Source: DATBDM01 sp036269915 (GTDB taxonomy: Bacteria > Actinomycetota > Thermoleophilia > Solirubrobacterales > Solirubrobacteraceae). Taken from it: a stretch of DNA of 48,459 bases. The translations under genes were made by a program, and so were the position numbers. The DNA lies in the NCBI GenBank assembly GCA_036269915.1, contig DATBDM010000112.1, positions 1-48,459 on the forward strand. Direction: 5' to 3'. The first letter of the stretch is position 1. Every line of letters begins with the position of its first letter. Positions 24,168 through 32,045 of this stretch are shown in pieces. The notes under the pieces were generated by a model. It saw only the letters and a list, made by a program, of their open reading frames with translations. It had not been told where the DNA came from and ran no database searches.

Positions 24168-25538
24168 CTAATTGACGTCGATCGGGGGTCCCGTCAGCGT
24201 CCCGCCCGACGGCGACGCCCACTTGACGCGGTAGGCGACGCCCTTGCGGTGGTGGACCGAGAAGGAGTAGACGCCCTTCGCGGTCGTGGTCTTCGTGCGC
24301 AGCGCCTTCCACGCGCCCTTGGCGCCGATCCGCGACTGGATCACGACCTTGGTCGTCTTGCGCAACGGGCGCACGAGGCCCCACAGCACGTCGCGGCTGC
24401 CGACCTTCTCGACGGCGAGCGGGATCGGGAAGCCGGAGTAGGCGGGCTTCTTCTTGCCCGTCGTGGTCTTCAGGCCCGTCTGGAAGCCGCCGAGCAGCTT
24501 GTCGTCGGTCAGCTGGTACTGGGAGAACTGCGCCACGCGCGGGTTGGCGTAGGCGATGTGCTCGGAGATCGCCAGGTACGCGGGCTGCTTGGCCTGCGGC
24601 ACGCCCGACGTCTTGTCCGGGTAGGTCTGGATCCCGAACTCGGTCAGGTAGAGCTTCAGGCGCCTGGGCACCGCGCCGGCGCGGGCCGCCCGGTCGAGCG
24701 CGCCGGTCAGCCGCGACAGCACGCCGATCGTGACGTCGCCGGCCGGCGGCTTGAAGTGCGGGCCGGTCCGCGTCGTGTAGGCGTGGTGCGCGTAGCCCTG
24801 CGTGTCCAGCTTGGAGCACTTGCGCGTGCGCTTGTAGTTGTTGTTCAGGCACAGCGTCGCCCGCAGGTAGGACAGCGGGTGCGCGGTGTTCGGGTTCCCG
24901 CGCGGCGCGGTCTCGCCGAGCAGGATGCGGTCGTGCTTGTTGGCGGCGCTCGAGCGGATCGCCTTGGCGCCGGCGATGTAGAGCGCGCGATAGGTCGACG
25001 CGGACTTGACGCCGGTCGGCTTGAGGAAGTGGTTCGAGTTGGGCTCGTTCCACAGCGACCAGGTCGAGACGTCGCTCCCGTAGCGGGAGGACACGGCCTT
25101 GACCCACTGGCCGTAGAGCTTCGCGCTCGGGCGGGTCAGGTGGTCCTTGTGCTTGGCCGTGGCCCACTTCGGCACCGGGCCGGTCAGCGTCAGCTGCAGC
25201 TTGATGCCGCGCTGGCGCGCGTCGGCGACCAGGTGGTCGAGTCGGTCCCACGTGCCGGCGGGATAGGCGCTCGCCTTGGAGGCGTCGAAGTTCGGCTTGC
25301 GCTTGGCGTTGGGCTTGGGCGCGAAGCTCTGCCAGTAGACGAGCTGGCGGACGTTGGAGACGCCGAAGCGCTGGATCTCGTCCAGCGCGCCGGGGCGCAG
25401 CTGGTCGACGAGCAGCTGGGTCGGCGCCTCGAAGACCATGGTCTGGCTCGCGCTCGCGTGGCCGGTGGCGGGCACCGCCGCCAGGGCCGCGAGGGCCGTC
25501 GTGACGGTGAGGATCGTTCTGCGTATGGGAATGCGCAT
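24168..25538 (-). CDS. Secreted glycoside hydrolase, clan GH-A-like
   Basis: A 456-residue exported enzyme. A signal peptide (TILTVTTALAALAAVPATGH, Ala-x-Ala near residue 30) precedes a TIM-barrel. The likely acid/base Glu is in STWSLWNEPNSNHF (about residue 165) and the likely nucleophile Glu in LYLTEFGIQTYP (about 300), the strand-4/strand-7 arrangement of clan GH-A (GH5/GH39-like). A C-terminal beta-rich domain (about 380-456) may be carbohydrate-binding. Lys/Thr-rich composition is unlike the Arg-rich neighbours and suits secretion. The start at 25538 is chosen because GGGGA lies six bases before that ATG; an upstream in-frame ATG at 25556 has no such site. The sugar substrate is unknown. 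Confidence 0.8.
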   Translation of the reverse strand: MRIPIRRTILTVTTALAALAAVPATGHASASQTMVFEAPTQLLVDQLRPGALDEIQRFGVSNVRQLVYWQSFAPKPNAKRKPNFDASKASAYPAGTWDRLDHLVADARQRGIKLQLTLTGPVPKWATAKHKDHLTRPSAKLYGQWVKAVSSRYGSDVSTWSLWNEPNSNHFLKPTGVKSASTYRALYIAGAKAIRSSAANKHDRILLGETAPRGNPNTAHPLSYLRATLCLNNNYKRTRKCSKLDTQGYAHHAYTTRTGPHFKPPAGDVTIGVLSRLTGALDRAARAGAVPRRLKLYLTEFGIQTYPDKTSGVPQAKQPAYLAISEHIAYANPRVAQFSQYQLTDDKLLGGFQTGLKTTTGKKKPAYSGFPIPLAVEKVGSRDVLWGLVRPLRKTTKVVIQSRIGAKGAWKALRTKTTTAKGVYSFSVHHRKGVAYRVKWASPSGGTLTGPPIDVN

Positions 25539-25612
25539 CAAGGTTCCCCAACGCATGACAGGTGCCCGGGTTGCGGGGCCGCCGGGCTGTCGCTCATCTA
25601 GGATCCGCCGCC

Positions 25613-26677
25613 GTGCCGGCCATCGTGGACACCGCCGAGGAGGCGCAGGCGCTCGATCTGCCCCCGCTGCTGGTGCGCCGCCCGCTCGAGGCCTACCTCG
25701 ACGCGCACGGCCTCGGGAGCGGCCCGGTGAGCGCCGAGACCGTCGGCGAGGGCCACTCGAACGTCACCTTCCTGATCGAGCGCGGCGGCGAGCGCTGGGT
25801 GCTGCGCCGGCCCCCGCGGCCGCCGCTGCCTCCGTCGGCGCACGACGTGCTGCGCGAGGCCTGGCTGCTGCGCGCGCTCGGGGCCACCGACGTGCGCGTC
25901 CCGCGGGTGCTCGCCGCCTGCGACGACGAGACGGTCATCGGCGCGCCGTTCTACGTGATGGAGCTGATCGAGGGCGACGTGATCGTGAGCTCGATCCCGG
26001 GTCCGCTCGACACCGAGCCCGAGCGCCGCCGCATCGGCGAGGAGCTCGTCGACGCGCTCGCCGAGATCCACGCCGTCGACTGGCAGGCCATCGACCTCGA
26101 GGGCTTCGGCAAGCCGACGGGCTACCTGGAGCGCCAGCTGCGCCGCTTCACAGGCCTGTGGGAGCACAACCGCACGCGTGAGCTCGAGACGCTCGATCGC
26201 GTCACCGCGTGGCTCGGCGCGAACCGCCCGGAGTCGTCGCGGGCCACGATCGTCCACGGCGACTACCGCCTGGGCAACGTGATGGTCGCGCCGGGCGCGC
26301 CCGCCCGGATCGCGGCGATCTTCGACTGGGAGCTCGCGACGATCGGCGACCCGCTCGCCGACGTCGGCTACCTCGTCGCGACCTGGAGCCAGCGCGGCGA
26401 CCCCGAGGACGTCCCGTTCTCCTTCGACGACGTCACGCGGCGGCCCGGCTTCCCGACCCGCGCGGAGCTGATCGCGCGCTACGAGGCCGCGACCGGGCGC
26501 TCGGTGTCGGACATGCGCTGGTACACGACGCTCGCGCTCTGGAAGGCCGCCGTCTTCCTCGAGGGCTCCTACAAGCGGCGGCTCGCGGGCACGACCGACG
26601 ATGCCTTCTTCGACACGCTGAAGACGGGCGTCCCGGCCATCGCCGAGCGCGCCTGGGCGATCTCGCAGGGTGCCTGA
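25613..26677 (+). CDS. APH-fold phosphotransferase, ACAD10/LvaA-like
   Basis: A 354-residue kinase-fold protein of the aminoglycoside-phosphotransferase family. Visible motifs are the ATP-binding start GEGHSNVTFLIERGGERWVLRRPP (nucleotide loop with the VLRR Lys/Arg strand, about residues 45-68), the catalytic loop IVHGDYRLGNVMV (about 213) and the metal motif IFDWELATIGDPLADVGYL (about 237). The close resemblance is to the kinase module of eukaryotic ACAD10/11 and bacterial LvaA, which phosphorylate 4-hydroxyacyl-CoAs, rather than to antibiotic kinases. The next gene overlaps by 8 bases and encodes a HAD phosphatase, the other accessory module of ACAD10. No acyl-CoA dehydrogenase is in the window. 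The start is GTG, preceded by AGGA. Confidence 0.85.
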   Translation: MPAIVDTAEEAQALDLPPLLVRRPLEAYLDAHGLGSGPVSAETVGEGHSNVTFLIERGGERWVLRRPPRPPLPPSAHDVLREAWLLRALGATDVRVPRVLAACDDETVIGAPFYVMELIEGDVIVSSIPGPLDTEPERRRIGEELVDALAEIHAVDWQAIDLEGFGKPTGYLERQLRRFTGLWEHNRTRELETLDRVTAWLGANRPESSRATIVHGDYRLGNVMVAPGAPARIAAIFDWELATIGDPLADVGYLVATWSQRGDPEDVPFSFDDVTRRPGFPTRAELIARYEAATGRSVSDMRWYTTLALWKAAVFLEGSYKRRLAGTTDDAFFDTLKTGVPAIAERAWAISQGA

Positions 26678-27284
26678 TCGCCGCGGACTGATCGTGGACT
26701 GGGGCGGCGTCCTGACCACGGACGTCTTCGCCTCCTTTCGCGCCTTCTGCGGGGCCGAGGGCCTGCCGCCGGACACCGTGCGCGACCTGTTCCGCGAGGA
26801 CCGGCGGGCCCGCGATCTCCTCGCGGGCCTGGAGACCGGGGAGCTGGACCACGAGGCGTTCCAGACGCGCTTCGCCGCGTTGCTGGGCGTCGCGCCGCAG
26901 GGGATCGTCGAGCGCCTGTTCGGCGGGATCGCCCCGGACGAGGCGATGATCGGCGCGGTGCGCGCCGCGCGCGCCGCGGGCCTGCGCACCGGGCTGCTGT
27001 CGAACTCGTGGCGGGCCGAGGACTACGACCGCGCGCTGCTCGAGGAGCTCTTCGACGCCTGGGTGATCTCGGGCGAGGTCGGCATGCGCAAGCCCGACCC
27101 GGCGATCTACGCGCTCGCCGCCGAGCGCGTCGGCCTGCCGGCCGAGGCGCTCGTCTACGTCGACGACCTCCCCGGCAACCTCAAGCCCGCCCGCGAGCTG
27201 GGCATGGCGACCGTCGTCCACCGCGACGCCGCCGAGACGGTCCCGGAGCTCGAGGCGCTGCTCGGCGTCGCGCTCCGCGGTTAG
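26670..27284 (+). CDS. HAD-superfamily hydrolase, ACAD10/YihX-like
   Basis: A 204-residue HAD phosphatase. The nucleophile motif is IVDWGGVLTTD (Asp10), with Gly at the +2 position as in YihX-type enzymes. Motif II is LSNSW (about residue 110), motif III GMRKPDPAIYALA (about 138) and the acidic motif IV YVDDLPGNL (about 165). An alpha-helical cap lies between motifs I and II. The GTG start lies within the end of the APH-fold gene (8-base overlap), so the two products are translationally coupled. In animal ACAD10 homologous HAD and APH modules are fused, which suggests a shared substrate pathway. The stop converges on the LacI gene with a 4-base overlap. Confidence 0.85.
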   Translation: MPDRRGLIVDWGGVLTTDVFASFRAFCGAEGLPPDTVRDLFREDRRARDLLAGLETGELDHEAFQTRFAALLGVAPQGIVERLFGGIAPDEAMIGAVRAARAAGLRTGLLSNSWRAEDYDRALLEELFDAWVISGEVGMRKPDPAIYALAAERVGLPAEALVYVDDLPGNLKPARELGMATVVHRDAAETVPELEALLGVALRG

Positions 27285-28297
27285 CGAGGCGCCGTCGACG
27301 CGCGCGGCACCACCGTCGCCGGCACGAGCCGGTGCGGCATCGCCGACGCGCCGTCCTCGACGAGGTCGAGCAGCAGGTCGAGCGCCTCGCGCCCGAGCCG
27401 CTCGGGATCGAGGCTCAGCGCCGTCAGCGCCGGGCGCGCCTTGCGGCTCGGCTCGCTGTCGGTGCAGCCCGCGATGCGCAGGCGGCCGGGCACGGCCACG
27501 CCGCGCGCCTCCGCCGCGAGCAGCGCGCCCAGCGCGAGTCGGTCGAGCGTCGCGTAGATCCCGTCCGGCGGGTCGCCGGCGCCGAGCAGCTCGATGGCGG
27601 CCGCGTACGCGCCGCCCTCGCTGACGTTGCCGGTGAGCTCGGCGATGACCGGCTCCTGGCCGCGCGCCGCGCACCAGTCGACGTAGGCGCCGCGCGCGTC
27701 GAACGCGTACGACGACACCGGCGGCGAGGTCAGCAGCGCGACGCGCCTCGAGCCGGCCGCCGCGAGGTGGTCGAGCATCTCGCGCGTCCCGGCCACGTGG
27801 TCGTTGTCGACCCAGCACGCACCCTCGCTGCCCCCGAGCTCGCGCCCGGTGGTGACGACCGGCACGCCGCGGTCGCTGAGCCGCTCGACGATCGGGTCCC
27901 CGGCGATCGGGTCGATCACGATGGCACCGTCGAGCGGGAGCCCGTCGAGCACCTCGGGGTCGCTGTCGGCCTGCAGCAGCGTGAGCGAGAACCCGCGCCG
28001 CAGCGCCTCCGTGGTCGCGCCGTGCATGAGCTGCAGGAAGTAGTCGAAGTCCCCCACCTGCAGGGCGAACTCCTCGACGCCCGAGACGATCGTCGCGAGC
28101 ATCCCCGTCCGCCCTCCCGCCAGCCCGCGCGCCATCGCGCTGGGCCGGTAGCCGAGCCGCGCCGCCACCTCCTGCACATGGCGCCGGGTGCCGTCGGCGA
28201 GCCGCCCCTTGCCGTTGAGGGCGTGCGACACGGTCGTCGTCGACACCCCCGCGGCCTCGGCGACGGCCTTGATCCCCACGCTCCGGCCTGTCGACAT
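27281..28297 (-). CDS. LacI-family transcriptional regulator
   Basis: A 338-residue repressor. The N-terminal helix-turn-helix (VGIKAVAEAAGVSTTTVSHA at about residues 6-25) and hinge (LGYRPSAMARGLAGG, about 50) are classical. The C-terminal periplasmic-binding-protein-like sensor domain follows, with the effector-pocket strand VVTTGRELGG and the C-terminal TALSLDPERLGREALDLLLD. The effector is unknown. The ATG at 28295-28297 gives the standard spacing to the helix-turn-helix; a longer in-frame start at 28333 would overlap the first operator-like site. It diverges from the ureohydrolase operon, and palindromes in the shared 107-base region suggest it represses that operon and itself. Confidence 0.93.
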   Translation of the reverse strand: MSTGRSVGIKAVAEAAGVSTTTVSHALNGKGRLADGTRRHVQEVAARLGYRPSAMARGLAGGRTGMLATIVSGVEEFALQVGDFDYFLQLMHGATTEALRRGFSLTLLQADSDPEVLDGLPLDGAIVIDPIAGDPIVERLSDRGVPVVTTGRELGGSEGACWVDNDHVAGTREMLDHLAAAGSRRVALLTSPPVSSYAFDARGAYVDWCAARGQEPVIAELTGNVSEGGAYAAAIELLGAGDPPDGIYATLDRLALGALLAAEARGVAVPGRLRIAGCTDSEPSRKARPALTALSLDPERLGREALDLLLDLVEDGASAMPHRLVPATVVPRASTAPR

Positions 28298-28321
28298 GAG
28301 GCCGACTGTACCCAACTGCCC

Positions 28322-28350
28322 TTGACGTGCCAAAGCGCTTGTGCAAAGGT
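28322..28350 (+). promoter_or_regulatory. Candidate promoter with LacI-type half-operator
   Basis: TTGACG (28322-28327) is a good -35 hexamer. The region 17 bases later (AAAGGT, 28345-28350) is a weak -10. Between them, CAAAGCGCTTG (28331-28341) contains the palindrome AAGCGCTT, the core of many LacI-family operators. It would place a repressor on the promoter of the plus-strand operon. The -10 assignment is uncertain. Confidence 0.4.
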
Positions 28351-28361
28351 CGGATCCGTCG

Positions 28362-28383
28362 GGTGCAAAAGCGGTTTTGCACC
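28362..28383. promoter_or_regulatory. LacI-type operator palindrome
   Basis: Perfect 9-base arms GGTGCAAAA and TTTTGCACC flank a 4-base GCGG centre, 22 bases before the ureohydrolase ATG. The layout (TGCAAA-type arms around a GC-rich centre) is that of LacI/GalR-family operators, and the lacI-type gene diverges from this point. Distance to the start codon fits repression just downstream of the transcription start. Confidence 0.7.
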
Positions 28384-28404
28384 GGCGCTTGCCAAGGAGA
28401 GTGG

Positions 28405-29382
28405 ATGAGCACCACCGAGGACCCTTCGGTCGATCGGACGATGTGGACGAGCCTGCTCCACGCCGGGCTCGCCGGCTCGTTCATGCGCTTCCCGCACGTC
28501 GCGGCGCGGGCCGAGGCGCTGCGCGACGCGGGCGCCCGCGCGGCGATCTACGGCATCCCGTTCGACGCCACGAACATCAGCCGGACGGGCTCCAACTACG
28601 GGCCGCGCGGGATCCGCGACGTCTCCTGCCAGTTCCTGACCTACAACGCGATGTTCGACTTCGACGTGGCGGACGCGCTCTCGCCCGTCGACTGCGGCGA
28701 CTGCGACGTCATCCCCGGCGATCCGGCGCGGACCTTCGCGCGCGCCCAGGCCGACCTCGAGGAGATCCTGCGCGCGGGCACGCTGCCGGTCACGCTCGGG
28801 GGCGAGCACTCCGTGACGATCCCGGCGGTCCGTGCCATCCGCGCGGTGCACGAGAACCCCGGGCTGATCCTCGTCGACACCCATCTCGACACCGCGCCGG
28901 ACGTCGGCGGCGAGCTGCTGAGCCACTGCTCGCCGATCACGCGCGCGGTCGACGCGGGCTTCGACCCGGCGAAGATCGCGCTCGTCGGCATCTCGGGCTG
29001 GATGAACCCGCGCACCGAGCTCGCGTACTGCCGCGCGCACGGGATCACCGTCATCTGGCTGGAGGAGATCGAGCGGCACGGCGTCGCCTGGGCGGTCGAG
29101 CGCGCGAACGAGGTGACCCGCGACGGCACCGACGGCGTCTACCTCTCCTTCGACGTCGACTGCCTCGACGGCGCCCACGCGCCGGGCACCTGCTGCCCGA
29201 CGCAGGGCGGCCTCACCAGCCGCGAGGCGATCGAGCTCGTCCGGGGCGTCTGCGCGGACGGGCTGCTCGGCGTCGACGTCGTCGAGGTCGCGCCCAGCCT
29301 CGATCCGACCCCGGTCACCGCCCTGATCGGCGGCCGCATCGCGCTCGAGGCGATGGCCTTCCACGCGGGCTGCGGACGCTAG
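28405..29382 (+). CDS. Agmatinase-type ureohydrolase
   Basis: A 325-residue manganese-dependent hydrolase of the arginase/agmatinase family, which releases urea (or a similar product) from guanidino compounds. Metal motifs are intact: LGGEHSVTIP (about residue 135), LVDTHLDTAP (about 155) and SFDVDCLDGAHAPG (about 250). The Glu that contacts the guanidinium group in arginase is kept in GGLTSREAIEL. The stretch after the third motif reads APGTCCPTQGG where agmatinases usually have APGTGTPExGG, so substrate preference may differ from agmatine. AAGGAG lies five bases before the ATG at 28405. It is the first gene of the LacI-linked cluster. Guanidinobutyrase, guanidinopropionase or guanidine hydrolase activity is possible. 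Confidence 0.85.
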   Translation: MSTTEDPSVDRTMWTSLLHAGLAGSFMRFPHVAARAEALRDAGARAAIYGIPFDATNISRTGSNYGPRGIRDVSCQFLTYNAMFDFDVADALSPVDCGDCDVIPGDPARTFARAQADLEEILRAGTLPVTLGGEHSVTIPAVRAIRAVHENPGLILVDTHLDTAPDVGGELLSHCSPITRAVDAGFDPAKIALVGISGWMNPRTELAYCRAHGITVIWLEEIERHGVAWAVERANEVTRDGTDGVYLSFDVDCLDGAHAPGTCCPTQGGLTSREAIELVRGVCADGLLGVDVVEVAPSLDPTPVTALIGGRIALEAMAFHAGCGR

Positions 29383-29416
29383 CCGTGCCAACCACCACCG
29401 AGCCGGGAGAGCACCG

Positions 29417-31042
29417 ATGACCACGACGTCCGACTCGCAGCCGGCCCCCGGGCTGTTCACCCGCAAGGCGACAGGGCTGGTCCGCGAGGCGCGCACGACC
29501 GACGCCCTCTTCTACAACGTGATGTGGGCGAGCGTCGCGCTGGCGTTCGCGTTCTACTGGCTGCTCTACGGCTTCGCCTACCAGGGCTCGAACGCCTGGG
29601 TCGCGTTCCTGATCGCGGCGTGCCTGGGCGTCCCGGGCGCATTCCTCTACGCGATGCTCGCGCAGATCATGCCGCGGACCGGCGGCGACTACGTCTTCAA
29701 CAGTCGCTCGTTGCATCCCTCGGTCGGCTTCGCCGGCAACTTCAGCTACTGCGTCTGGCTCGCCGTCATCTACGGCGTCTACACGACCTACCTGGCGACC
29801 TACGGGTTCGGCGCGTTCGGCCGCATGATGGCCGGCTTCACGGGCTCGCACGCCTGGCTGGACTTCGGCGACTGGTTCTCCAAGGACTACGCGCTGTTCA
29901 TCACCGGCACGGTCATGCTGCTGCTCTCGGCCGCCGTGTTCATCGTCGGCGGCCTGCACCTGTTCCTGCGCCTGCAGGTCGTCGCGTTCGCGCTCTACGT
30001 CCTCGGCGCGTTCCTGCTGCCGGTCATCGTCGCGGTCTTCCAGAGCAAGGCCGGCTTCCTCGGCAACTTCCAGGACTACGCGGCGAACCTGGGCACGCAG
30101 AACGCGACCGGCGCGCTCGCGGCCTCGGCCCACAAGGCGGGCTTCGCGCCGACCGGATTCGACACCGAGACGACGCTCAAGTCGGTCTCGGTGTTCTGGT
30201 ACATCTTCGGCTTCCTCTACTCGAGCAACTACTTCGCCGGCGAGATCCGGCTGCGCAAGCGCACGCACCTGGTCTCGATCCCCGGCGCGCTCGCCGTCAG
30301 CGTCGTGGGCATCGCGCTGCTGATGCTCGCCTACCAGGGCGTCACCGGCTACACGTTCAACGGACGGCTGGGCTTCGCCGATCCGGCCGCCTACGGCTTC
30401 GCCGCCGGCGCGCCCGCGTACCCGGAGGTCATGGCCATCGCCTCGGGCTCCTGGGTCTTCGGCGCGGTGATGATCGCCGGCTTCGCCGTCGGGCTGCTGA
30501 TCTGGCTGCCCCAGACGATGCTGCTGATCAGCCGCAGCATGTTCTCCTGGTCCTTCGACCGCATCATGCCCGCGCGCCTGTCCTACGTCGACGCGCGCAC
30601 GCGCAGCCCCGTCATCGCGATCGCGATCGTGACGGTGCTGGCGATCGGCAGCACCGCGATCTACGCGTTCACGACCTGGTTCACGGCCATCTCGGTCCTG
30701 CTCGGGCTCTCGCTGACGCTGCTCGTGACCGCGGTGGGCGGCATCGTGCTGCCGTTCCGCCAGCGCGCCATGGTCGAGAACTCCCCGTACGGGCGCCGCA
30801 TCGCGGGCATCCCGATCGTGTCCCTCGTCGGGGCCGTGTCGCTGATCGGGTTCGCCCTCGCCGTCGCCGTGATCCTGTGGGATCCGGGCTCCGGCGCCAG
30901 CCTCTCGGCGAACCCGGGCAAGCTCTGGCTCGCCCTCGGCATCTACGCGCTCGCCTTCGTCATCTACTTCGTCTCGCGCGCGGTGCGTCGCAGCCAGGGG
31001 ATCGACCTGTCGCTGACCTACCGCGAGCTGCCACCCGAGTGA
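29417..31042 (+). CDS. APC-superfamily amino-acid/polyamine permease
   Basis: A 541-residue integral membrane transporter with about twelve to thirteen helices. The first helix region reads NVMWASVALAFAFYWLLYGF, followed by AQIMPRTGGDYVFNSRSLHP, equivalent to the APC loop after helix 2. The cytoplasmic stretch SNYFAGEIRLRKRTHLVSIP and the late WLPQTMLLISRSMFSWSFDR motif also fit the superfamily. The N-terminal 30 residues are polar. The gene follows the ureohydrolase by 34 bases and overlaps the metallophosphoesterase start by 4, so it very likely imports the compound processed by this operon. Substrate is inferred from context only: guanidino compound, polyamine or basic amino acid. Confidence 0.88.
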   Translation: MTTTSDSQPAPGLFTRKATGLVREARTTDALFYNVMWASVALAFAFYWLLYGFAYQGSNAWVAFLIAACLGVPGAFLYAMLAQIMPRTGGDYVFNSRSLHPSVGFAGNFSYCVWLAVIYGVYTTYLATYGFGAFGRMMAGFTGSHAWLDFGDWFSKDYALFITGTVMLLLSAAVFIVGGLHLFLRLQVVAFALYVLGAFLLPVIVAVFQSKAGFLGNFQDYAANLGTQNATGALAASAHKAGFAPTGFDTETTLKSVSVFWYIFGFLYSSNYFAGEIRLRKRTHLVSIPGALAVSVVGIALLMLAYQGVTGYTFNGRLGFADPAAYGFAAGAPAYPEVMAIASGSWVFGAVMIAGFAVGLLIWLPQTMLLISRSMFSWSFDRIMPARLSYVDARTRSPVIAIAIVTVLAIGSTAIYAFTTWFTAISVLLGLSLTLLVTAVGGIVLPFRQRAMVENSPYGRRIAGIPIVSLVGAVSLIGFALAVAVILWDPGSGASLSANPGKLWLALGIYALAFVIYFVSRAVRRSQGIDLSLTYRELPPE

Positions 31043-32028
31043 GCCTCTTCCGCAAGCGCAACGGCGAGGGGCCCGGCGCGAGCCTGCGCCTCTACTACGC
31101 CTCCGACATCCACGGCACCGAGGTGCTGTGGCGCAAGTTCCTGCACGCGCCGTCCGTCTACCACACGCCGGTGATCGTGATGGGCGGCGACGTGACCGGC
31201 AAGGTGGTGATCCCGCTCGTCGAGGAGCCCGACGGCAGCGTCTCGGCCCAGCTCTTCGGCCAGCCGGAACATGCTGGGACGCCTGAGGAACGGGCCGAGC
31301 TCGAGCATCGCATCCGCTCCAACGGTATGTACCCGCACGTGATGAGCACCGGCGAGGTGCAGCGGGTCGCGGGGCTCACCGTCGAGGAGCGCGAGACGTG
31401 GTTCGCGGAGGTGATGCTGCACACGTTCAGCCGCTGGATGGCGCTGGCGGAGGAGCGCCTTCCCGGGGACAAGGTGAAGTGCTTCGTCATGCCCGGCAAC
31501 GACGACCCGCCGGGCGTGGACCGGGCGATCGAGGAGGCGCGCGGCGTGACGGCGTGCGACGACCGCGTCGTCGAGCTCGGCGCCGGCTACCGGATGGTCT
31601 CGCTCGGCTACTCCAACCGCACGCCGTTCGACTCGCCGCGCGAGCTCGACGAGGACGAGCTCTACCGCCGCGTAGAAGCGCTCGCCGACCAGGTCGACGA
31701 CCTCTCGGCGTGCGTCTTCAACCTGCACGTGCCGCCGTACGCGTCCGACCTCGACACCGCGCCCGAGCTCGACGAGAACCTCCAGGTGGTGCTGGCCGCC
31801 GGCCAGCCCAAGATGGCGCCGTGCGGGTCGACGGCGGTCCGCGAGCTGATCGAGCGCTACCAGCCGCTGGTCAGCCTGCACGGCCACGTCCACGAGTCGC
31901 GCGGGGCGACGCGCATCGGGCGCACGCTGGCGATCAACCCGGGCAGCGACTACCACACCGGCCGCATCTCGGGCGTGCTCGTGCACCTCAAGGGAGCGCG
32001 CGCCGACTACCAGTTCGTGGTCGGCTGA
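31039..32028 (+). CDS. Calcineurin-like metallophosphoesterase
   Basis: A 329-residue cytosolic phosphoesterase. The dinuclear-metal motifs occur in order: YYASDIHGTEVLWRKF (about residue 20), VIVMGGDVTGKV (about 50), VMPGNDDP (about 153), FNLHVPPY (about 230) and SLHGHVHESRGATRIG (about 280), ending with an AINPGSDY strand. An insertion at about 60-145 without known motifs replaces the short linker usual between motifs II and III and probably forms a cap. The GTG start overlaps the permease stop (GTGA). Its place in a guanidino/polyamine-type operon suggests removal of a phosphate or cleavage of a phosphodiester from the substrate or a signal, but nothing fixes the substrate. Confidence 0.85.
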   Translation: MSLFRKRNGEGPGASLRLYYASDIHGTEVLWRKFLHAPSVYHTPVIVMGGDVTGKVVIPLVEEPDGSVSAQLFGQPEHAGTPEERAELEHRIRSNGMYPHVMSTGEVQRVAGLTVEERETWFAEVMLHTFSRWMALAEERLPGDKVKCFVMPGNDDPPGVDRAIEEARGVTACDDRVVELGAGYRMVSLGYSNRTPFDSPRELDEDELYRRVEALADQVDDLSACVFNLHVPPYASDLDTAPELDENLQVVLAAGQPKMAPCGSTAVRELIERYQPLVSLHGHVHESRGATRIGRTLAINPGSDYHTGRISGVLVHLKGARADYQFVVG

Positions 32029-32045
32029 GGATGGAGGAGAGCGTG

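Noticed and set aside
25613..26677. Aminoglycoside-resistance kinase
   Set aside because: Motifs fit the APH fold, but overall pattern and the coupled HAD gene point to the ACAD10/LvaA-type group rather than antibiotic resistance.
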